From Stramenopiles sp. TOSAG23-6 (lineage: Eukaryota; Sar), in the NCBI GenBank assembly GCA_900128565.1, contig LT636164.1:1-13547 (forward strand): a stretch of 13,547 nt of DNA, read 5' to 3'. Of this stretch, positions 7,696 through 13,547 are shown one piece after another. The notes below the pieces were generated by a model. The model did not search any database, had not been told where the DNA came from, and saw only the letters and a list, made by a program, of their open reading frames with translations. The position numbers were made by a program, and so were the translations under genes. Position 1 is the first letter of the stretch; each line of letters opens with the position of its first letter.

Positions 7696-7841
7696 TCGGA
7701 AATTAAATCCTTTATTGCTTCACTTAAATATTCACCGTCACCATAGTGCTGTGATTTCTTCTGAAACATCATTTTACCTACATATGATTCTCTTCTTTTT
7801 TGCCTAAGAAGCTTTGATTGAACACATACTATATCAGAAAA

Positions 7842-10800
7842 ATGGCTCAACCAACTCAGTTAAAAATGGTTGGTTCTCCAGCAGACAGTCGTTCGTCGCC
7901 GGCCAACTTTCAGGAACAGTTAACATGGATAACGGAAGCCAAGGCACGTTTTGAGAAGGAATTAAATTCTGCAAAAGAAAAATTCCATTCTGAATTAATT
8001 GCTGAAAAGCGAATAGAGTATGATCGGATTGAGTCAATTTTAAAGAGTATGAAAATGACCGACAACTACCATGAAGCATACTACGAGCAAAAGCTAAAAA
8101 AATACCTTTCAACAACTGTAGCAGATGAAGTTTTGATATCCAGAAATGAGCGAGATGCTGATATAAAGAAGCTATGCGTTCAACATAAATCTGCTCTTAA
8201 AAATCAGAATATAGAGCACTCTATTCAACTTGAGCATATTCAGCAACGCGAGGGTTTTGATGCAGCTATAAAAATAGAAGAGATGAAGTCCGAATATCTC
8301 ACAGAAATGCAAAGACAAAGAAAATTTCATCAGACGCAGTTAGATTCTCAGTTAGAACAGACTCAAAAGTATGAAAATAACATGAGAAATAGTTATTTGA
8401 GACAACAGAGAGAACAACGCTCAGCCTTTGACACACTTATTAAAGAACAACAATTAAATATGTTGCAGCATCGTCGGGAATTTATTGAAGGTGAAGCTGC
8501 TGTAGATTTCCAACATCAAAAAAAGATAAGAGATCTCAATCAAAAACATCAACTAGCATTTAGAAACTACGAAATGAAACAACAGAAACGCTTGTCGGAG
8601 CAAAAGAGAAAGGAAAGAGTTCAAATGAGGCAAAGTAGGAATCATTTTCGTGAAGTTGAGTTGCAGGCTTCAAAGCAAAACCAAGAAAAGTATAATACAA
8701 CTATAAGTCTACTAAGAAATGAATTAATGATGGAACAACAGACGCTTCAATTACAAAATGAATCTGTATTGCGTTCTACTGAAGCCAGGTTTGCATCTTT
8801 TATTTCTAGAGAGAATATTACAGCTGATGATAACAAGGATTTTTATATACAAGAAATAGCTGATTTAAAGCGAGATCATAACTTGCAAGCATCGTATACG
8901 AAAGAAGTGTTGGAAAGAGAAAATACAGCTTTGGCGAATGCACTTTCGCGTGTAAGTCAGTTGCAAACTGAACTTGTGGAAAATCAAAATATATTTGCGA
9001 TAAGAACCGATCAATATGTTTGTGATAATGATAGGAGAATACAAGATTTGGAAAGTACGCATAGGATTAATATGAGTGAGTTAGCTACGGAGAAAGATTT
9101 GTTATCAGATAGAATGAAAATACAATTTGAAGCTAAGATACAAAGTCATGAAAAACGACAACAGTCTGAAATTGGCACTATAAAACAAAATGTATTAGAT
9201 GAAATGGATGCATTTTGCCATTATGCGCAAGATGAAATTGATGCATCAGAGCGGGCACATGATGAAACATCTGTTCTTGCGGAAGAAGAGATTTTGAGTC
9301 TAATCAATGAAAGAGATAATCTATATCAAAAGAAGAATATTCTAAAAAATACAATTTTTACGGATATAACTGTACAGGAGGCTCTTCGTGAAATTGAAAA
9401 TCAAAAACTTAAGTATGATGAAGAATTTGTATCTATGCATGAGTTAAATGAGAAAAATATTGACAAAATTACCGAAGCAACAGTGCATTTGGATAAAGCC
9501 AAAACATTTGAAGCAGCAGAAGAAGTAAAATTACAAATATCGCCAATAAAGAGCGTGAATTCGAAAGCAAGTGACCAAGAAAAGCAAATAGAACAAGATC
9601 AAAATAAGGAGAGGCATCTTCATCCCAATGAAAAATATTATACATTGGGAGAAGTATTAAGTATGCAGAATGATTCAATTATGAGAGAATGTGAAGCAAA
9701 TATGAATGCATTCAAAGATGAACTTGTTGAAAAAGCAAATAATGCTCGATTATCATGGGAGAAAGAGTGCAAAGAAAAATTCGAGGAAAAGATCAATGAG
9801 GGTGAAAAATCCTGGAATAGAAAAAATAATCAGATAGTGAAANAATGCGAAGATAATATTGCAGAGCTTCGTGATATAGGGACCACTGCCGAAAAATTAT
9901 GGAATAATGAAAAGAATTTGTTAATTAAACAACATAAGGCAAATCTAAAGGCGTACAAAGATGAGCTTAGAAAAAAAAACATAACGCGGAAGTCATTGGA
10001 TAAAGAAAAGCAACTGTTTATGAATAAGTACAAAGCAGCGTTACACGAATTCAATGTAAATGATACTCGCCAAAAAGAGTATCAAGTCGAATTAAAACAA
10101 AGAGAAAATAGACTTCAACAAGCATGGGAAAATGAAAAAGCATTGATTCTTCAGAATAATGAAATTAAAATGAATATTTTTGAAGAACAACAAGTTCAAA
10201 TTCGAAATAATGATTTAGAAGCGTGGGAAACTGAGAAACATTTACTAGAACAACAATTTGAAGGACGTCTTCATCAGAATACAGCTAACGCTGGAAATAT
10301 TTTGGAAAACGAACAACAACAGATGAGAGATAAACATGAAGAAAAAGTAAAAGAGATGCGAAAAAGTGAAATTCTTTTGAAAGAAGAAATATCCTCAATG
10401 AGAGTAACCCAGGAAAGCGTAAATAAAGAAGTTCGTCGATTAGGCAGGGCAACCGAAGCAGATAAAACTAGATATCGAAATGAAATACATCAAGTGAAAG
10501 AATCATTTTCAAACCAGGCAAAACAAAATGAATTTTCAACGCAGGCTATGATAAAACAGATGGTTCAAGTAAACAAAAACGAGAGAAAGAAATATATTAC
10601 ACGCATTCGAGAATTGGAAGATTATGAAGCAAATCTTTTGCAGCAAAATGAACATGAAAATAGTCCAGAAAACGGGAAAATGCTTAAAGATGAATATTTG
10701 TCATTGTTAAAACTTCACAAAGAAAGCTCCAGAAACCACGAGGAACATGTGAAGTCCATGAAAACCACATATGAGGCAGAGCATCACAGCAATGAGGCAT

Positions 10801-12044
10801 TATTGAAAACCACATATGAGGCAGAGCATCACAGCAATGAGGCATTATTGCATTCACTAAAACAAGACAACAAATCGGAGAATGAACTCGTGAAAACATT
10901 ACAGAAACATAATGAAGAGTATCAAGAACAAGCTATTCGATACAAACATGAAATATTGTTGCAAGAAGTGTCGCTAAATGAAAGTCATATGAAAGAGATG
11001 ACAAAACAGCGAAATTTATTCGAAGATGAGGTCAAAGTAGTAATGACACGAACTCTCGAGGATGAATTCGAAACATTTCGAAATCGGTGGTTAGCAAATG
11101 AAGAAGCTGTGTCACAGGAAAAAATGAACCACTTTTTGGAAAAACAGAAGGAACATATAGCAAATTATGAAGAGGACAAACAAGTTATGATCCAAACAGA
11201 ACAAGACACAAAGGAAGAGTACCAGAATGAACTGATACTCCAAAAACAGCAAAGTGAAAAGGAGTTTGGTGTTTTGATACAACAGCATGAAGATAGTCTC
11301 CAAGCAGTTCGGAACATTACACAAAATGAATTCACAACAAAGCTTAAAGAAGAACAAGATGAGGCGCTTGTAGCAAAGAAATTGGCAAAATTAAACCATC
11401 AAAATATATTAGAAGAGCATCAGCAAGCAGCACAGGAAGCATTAGAAGATGAAATCGCAAGGAATGCACCAAACATGTGGGGAGACTCTGATATTGATAG
11501 CTCAGGAGGAGAAGAAGACATAAATACAGTTAAGAAACAACGCAACGTTCAGTTACGTCTAGCCAATAACAATGTAGCAATGCTAAAGACTGCTTCAAAA
11601 GAATGTCGAGGTATGATAAAAGTTCTTCGATCTCACTTATCTACATTTAATGTTCCTGATTCGGATCAAGCTCATATTATTGAAGAAATCGAATCAATAT
11701 ACAATTTCTATGTACATAATTCNGGATTCTCTACAACTTCAAGTGAACCTGGTAGCCTTGTCCAGCAATTGGATAAGTATAGAGGAAGAGAAAAGGCACT
11801 CTTATCTACTCTTAAGCAGAAATATGGAGACTCTCCGATAGATAAGATAAAGAAGCTAAGAAATGAAGAACAGAAAATTATTTCTGACCTTCAGAAAGAT
11901 TCAAATACAACGACCAGACGAAAAACTATACAGCCGCTTCTCCGTTCAACAAAGGCGAGAAAAGAATTTCTTGAACTATTCGCTGAGTACTCAGGACTTG
12001 TAAGTAGATTCCAAAGACTTACAGGCAATTTACAATTTAAATAA
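7842..12044 (+). CDS. Long coiled-coil protein, 1400 residues, unknown function
   Basis: I do not recognise a named family. The chosen start is ATG 7842-7844 in a good context (AAAAATGG). After a short Pro/Ser-rich head (to about residue 22) nearly the whole protein to about 1200 is charged Glu/Lys/Gln-rich helix with heptad-like spacing, typical of a rod-forming coiled coil, as in cytoskeletal, basal-body or tethering proteins. Residues about 639-830 contain a degenerate repeat marked by W-x-x-E-K-type motifs. Exact tandem copies of a 15-residue unit lie at 974-1003. An acidic break with GDSDIDSSGGEED (from about 1212) separates a C-terminal helical domain with ALLSTLKQKYGDSPIDKIKKLRNEE. An N at 9843 is at a first codon position and one at 11723 is at a third. 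The 3' part (residues 823-1400) is duplicated in the left arm. A role cannot be assigned from sequence alone. Confidence 0.85.
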   Translation: MAQPTQLKMVGSPADSRSSPANFQEQLTWITEAKARFEKELNSAKEKFHSELIAEKRIEYDRIESILKSMKMTDNYHEAYYEQKLKKYLSTTVADEVLISRNERDADIKKLCVQHKSALKNQNIEHSIQLEHIQQREGFDAAIKIEEMKSEYLTEMQRQRKFHQTQLDSQLEQTQKYENNMRNSYLRQQREQRSAFDTLIKEQQLNMLQHRREFIEGEAAVDFQHQKKIRDLNQKHQLAFRNYEMKQQKRLSEQKRKERVQMRQSRNHFREVELQASKQNQEKYNTTISLLRNELMMEQQTLQLQNESVLRSTEARFASFISRENITADDNKDFYIQEIADLKRDHNLQASYTKEVLERENTALANALSRVSQLQTELVENQNIFAIRTDQYVCDNDRRIQDLESTHRINMSELATEKDLLSDRMKIQFEAKIQSHEKRQQSEIGTIKQNVLDEMDAFCHYAQDEIDASERAHDETSVLAEEEILSLINERDNLYQKKNILKNTIFTDITVQEALREIENQKLKYDEEFVSMHELNEKNIDKITEATVHLDKAKTFEAAEEVKLQISPIKSVNSKASDQEKQIEQDQNKERHLHPNEKYYTLGEVLSMQNDSIMRECEANMNAFKDELVEKANNARLSWEKECKEKFEEKINEGEKSWNRKNNQIVKXCEDNIAELRDIGTTAEKLWNNEKNLLIKQHKANLKAYKDELRKKNITRKSLDKEKQLFMNKYKAALHEFNVNDTRQKEYQVELKQRENRLQQAWENEKALILQNNEIKMNIFEEQQVQIRNNDLEAWETEKHLLEQQFEGRLHQNTANAGNILENEQQQMRDKHEEKVKEMRKSEILLKEEISSMRVTQESVNKEVRRLGRATEADKTRYRNEIHQVKESFSNQAKQNEFSTQAMIKQMVQVNKNERKKYITRIRELEDYEANLLQQNEHENSPENGKMLKDEYLSLLKLHKESSRNHEEHVKSMKTTYEAEHHSNEALLKTTYEAEHHSNEALLHSLKQDNKSENELVKTLQKHNEEYQEQAIRYKHEILLQEVSLNESHMKEMTKQRNLFEDEVKVVMTRTLEDEFETFRNRWLANEEAVSQEKMNHFLEKQKEHIANYEEDKQVMIQTEQDTKEEYQNELILQKQQSEKEFGVLIQQHEDSLQAVRNITQNEFTTKLKEEQDEALVAKKLAKLNHQNILEEHQQAAQEALEDEIARNAPNMWGDSDIDSSGGEEDINTVKKQRNVQLRLANNNVAMLKTASKECRGMIKVLRSHLSTFNVPDSDQAHIIEEIESIYNFYVHNXGFSTTSSEPGSLVQQLDKYRGREKALLSTLKQKYGDSPIDKIKKLRNEEQKIISDLQKDSNTTTRRKTIQPLLRSTKARKEFLELFAEYSGLVSRFQRLTGNLQFK
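9756..10306 (+). repeat. Degenerate ~33-residue Trp-marked repeats in the coiled coil
   Basis: Trp codons fall at residues 639, 658, 687, 762 and 795, most followed by an acidic or Asn-rich run such as WEKE, WNNEK, WENEK or WETEK, with an equivalent LDKEK at 719. Spacings of 32-33 residues (687-719, 762-795) indicate old internal duplication. Confidence 0.5.
10761..10850 (+). repeat. 45-bp coding tandem repeat, two exact copies
   Basis: Units at 10761-10805 and 10806-10850 are identical and encode KTTYEAEHHSNEALL twice (residues 974-1003). Perfect identity points to recent duplication. Fifteen residues is one more than two heptads, so the unit shifts coiled-coil register. Confidence 0.95.
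11723..11723. other. Ambiguous base, mirror of 1825
   Basis: This N is the third base of a Ser codon in the coiled-coil gene and is paired exactly with the N at 1825 across the inverted repeat. Confidence 0.9.
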
Positions 12045-12049
12045 ATAAA
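12044..12049 (+). terminator. AATAAA signal at the coiled-coil 3' end
   Basis: AATAAA begins on the last base of the stop codon; another copy (12040-12045) overlaps the stop itself. The facing gene ends at 12083. Confidence 0.4.
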
Positions 12050-12081
12050 GTATGAAATCTCAAATTTTGATCTAATTTGTA

Positions 12082-12087
12082 TTTATT
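12082..12087 (-). terminator. AATAAA overlapping the stop of the two-exon gene (right copy)
   Basis: Read on the minus strand, AATAAA contains the TAA stop at 12083-12085. It mirrors 1461-1466. Confidence 0.4.
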
Positions 12088-13500
12088 GTATATATGTACT
12101 GATAAGACGACCTAGAATCAAAAGTCCTGATAGAAAAAGTAAACAATTGATATGGTATCTACTTAATGGAACTGGTAAATCAATCGTAAATACAGAAGTT
12201 TTTTCTTTCACATTATTTTCTTCTATGTCTTTTATTATTCCATTTTCTTTCACATTTTCAATGGCCCAATTTTCATCCACAAACATATTTGCCGGACAAT
12301 GTTGTACATTTGTTATATTTTGTTGAAGTTGGTCAACTTTCAGATCCTTAAAAAGATGTTTTTTTAAACTGCTCACAGACTTTAAACGACATATTGGATA
12401 CAGTCCCGTAATTCGAGAAGCTGAAAATCGAATCCAATCAATTATTTCATCAACGTTAATTATCAAAGTGTCTGTTTGTGTTATTGTTTTGTAAATATTT
12501 CCAAACAAAAGTAAAAAGATATTTCTAAAGTATGTAATGACATTTATGTCATCTTCATGGATTTCTGCATTTGGTGTGTTAGGATTAAGGTCATCCTGAT
12601 TAAATGAAAAGTGTAAAGGCATATTTAGATTTCCGATAGAAATTTCACTATCATTATCATCATTAACCAATAAAATTCCTTCCCGGTCGAAAGATCCAAT
12701 TGTCCTTGCACTTTGAAAACCGCGTACTGAAGGCGGAGAATGTGAGAATAAGAGTAAAGCAGGCAAACCTTCCAGTTCTGTGTAGAAATATTAGAAAGTG
12801 ACGACTAAAAGTGAATAAAAATAGGTAATTAAAAGAACTATAGCAAAATACAATAATGATTACTTACGACACCCCACCGAAAATCGAGCCCGTCAAAAGA
12901 AGTAACGTAACTTTTCAAAATGTGCACTGGGCGCTGTGAATTAGAAAAGTCCTTTGAAGGAAAATACGAAGTTTCAAATGCAGCTGAGAGCAAGGGCAGT
13001 ATTTTTTCAAGAGCCCGAGAAAATTCACATTTTTTACGGAGTAGAGCAACAACACTAAATGCTTGTACTTTCTTTGAAAAAATCCGATGAATTTTGGGCA
13101 AAATTTTTATTTTCTCTACTTTAGCATCAAAAATGTTTCTATCATTGAGACTTTCTTTTTGGCTGCTCTTGATATTAGAGCTCTCTTCTCCAATGTTAAT
13201 TAATACGCGCAACTCATCGCCCGCTTTGTACCCATCAGGGACTAGCGCATAGTATAGATTTGAATTTACTCGAAATGGTACTCGATTTCCATCCGGGTGA
13301 CTAGAGTGAACTTTAACTACAACAATCTTCTCTTTATCGTTTGTTTGCGTCGCAACAGGTGTGCGAAAGAAATGTTTGAGCTCATTGTCGGAAAGAACTC
13401 TGACATCTTGTAGTTGTGGGAAACAACTTGCAGATACGGAATATTTGAATGTTGTTAAGATGCCAATAATTTGACAAACGAATCTTAATTTGAACTTCAT
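12083..13500 (-). CDS. Two-exon secretory/membrane protein, unknown function (right copy)
   Basis: This is the mirror copy of the gene at 48-1465, with the same 220-codon exon 1 frame (13500 to 12838, open past the donor) and the same long exon 2 frame (ending at 12083). The product has a signal-peptide-like N-terminus, the VPDGYKAGDELRVL motif and a hydrophobic C-terminal segment. This copy sits downstream of and convergent with the intact coiled-coil gene, so it is likely the native locus. The same exon-joining problem applies: donor 12872 (GTGTCG) restores the 440-residue frame, donor 12867 (GTAAGT) does not. Because both copies agree exactly, the frame problem is either real or present in the shared consensus. 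Confidence 0.65.
12778..12867 (-). other. Spliceosomal intron (right copy)
   Basis: This mirrors 681-770, with GTAAGT donor, CTAAT branch-like site and ACACAG acceptor on the minus strand. Confidence 0.65.
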
Positions 13501-13547
13501 TGATGCATTATAATTTCAAGGTACAATGTTCTATACTATTTTACATA

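Larger units (their letters stand above)
7408..7841. promoter_or_regulatory. Divergent intergenic region with poly-T tract and palindromes
   Basis: This 434-bp stretch lies between the start of the Cys-rich gene (minus) and the ATG of the coiled-coil gene (plus). It contains a 30-T run, a short CpG-rich patch at about 7601-7637 with overlapping palindromes (CGTACG, GTCGAC, ACGTACGT, GTTAAC), and the nonamer GATTAGATT in two direct copies and one inverted copy. I see no coding frame with support. It presumably holds the promoters of both flanking genes. Confidence 0.65.
10307..13547 (-). repeat. Right arm of large terminal inverted repeat
   Basis: This is the mirror of the left arm. Here the arm boundary falls inside an uninterrupted coiled-coil reading frame that continues back to its own ATG in the unique spacer, so this side appears to be the original arrangement. 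The match to the left arm runs to the very end of the window, so the true outer extent of the repeat is not visible. Confidence 0.95.

Noticed and set aside
12000-12024. GTAAGT...TTACAG as a micro-intron near the end of the coiled-coil gene
   Set aside because: At 25 nt it is too short for a usual spliceosomal intron, and the frame is open through it.
1-13547. A virus, transposon or linear plasmid with long terminal inverted repeats
   Set aside because: No polymerase, integrase, transposase, capsid or packaging gene is present. The spacer carries ordinary cellular genes, and the arm boundary cuts through a gene rather than bounding a unit.
1-13547. tRNA, rRNA or CRISPR arrays
   Set aside because: I saw no cloverleaf-like box A/B pair, rRNA-like conserved core or regularly spaced direct repeats; the repeats present are coding tandem units or the large inverted arms.

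Overview
The window looks like AT-rich nuclear DNA of a eukaryote. It carries recognisable eukaryotic housekeeping genes (the N-terminal domain of replication protein A subunit 1, and the 60S ribosome export adaptor NMD3), a short spliceosomal-type intron (GTAAGT...CTAAT...ACACAG, about 90 nt), AATAAA signals at gene ends and no bacterial operon layout. Short intron, compact spacing and a VPxGxxxGxxxxV-type motif in one secretory protein would fit a unicellular alga or stramenopile, but that placement is a low-confidence guess.

The dominant structure is a very large inverted repeat. Bases 1-3241 are the reverse complement of 10307-13547, so the window folds back on itself from its two ends with a unique spacer of about 7.07 kb (3242-10306). 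Each arm holds a two-exon gene for a secreted or membrane protein of unknown function, convergent with the 3' part of a long coiled-coil gene. In the right arm the coiled-coil gene is intact (7842-12044, 1400 codons) and runs smoothly out of the unique spacer, so that arm is the native context. In the left arm only the 3' 578 codons or so are present (plus an extra 18-codon tandem copy), and they abut a truncated RPA1 reading frame. An ambiguous base (N) sits at mirror positions in both arms (1825 and 11723), which suggests both arms were built from the same reads. A fold-back or misassembly is therefore at least as likely as a real genomic palindrome.

Spacer layout from left to right: RPA1 N-terminal domain (minus, cut at about 3300); a 277-bp divergent intergenic region; NMD3 (plus, 3921-5506, with an apparent loss of about 22 codons and a frame change near 4155); a convergent gap; a secreted Cys-rich protein with three CC-x-x-C motifs (minus, 5683-7407); a 434-bp divergent promoter region with a 30-T tract and a repeated GATTAGATT motif; then the coiled-coil gene (plus). 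The inferred native order is RPA1 / NMD3 / Cys-rich secreted protein / coiled-coil protein / membrane protein, with alternating strands. The genes are not an evident pathway; RPA1 acts in DNA replication and NMD3 in ribosome export, and the other three are unrecognised.

I found no convincing new defence, mobile or CRISPR-like system. The points most worth checking are the palindrome and its junction, the broken NMD3 frame, the ambiguous exon joining in the arm gene, and the unknown Cys-rich and coiled-coil proteins.
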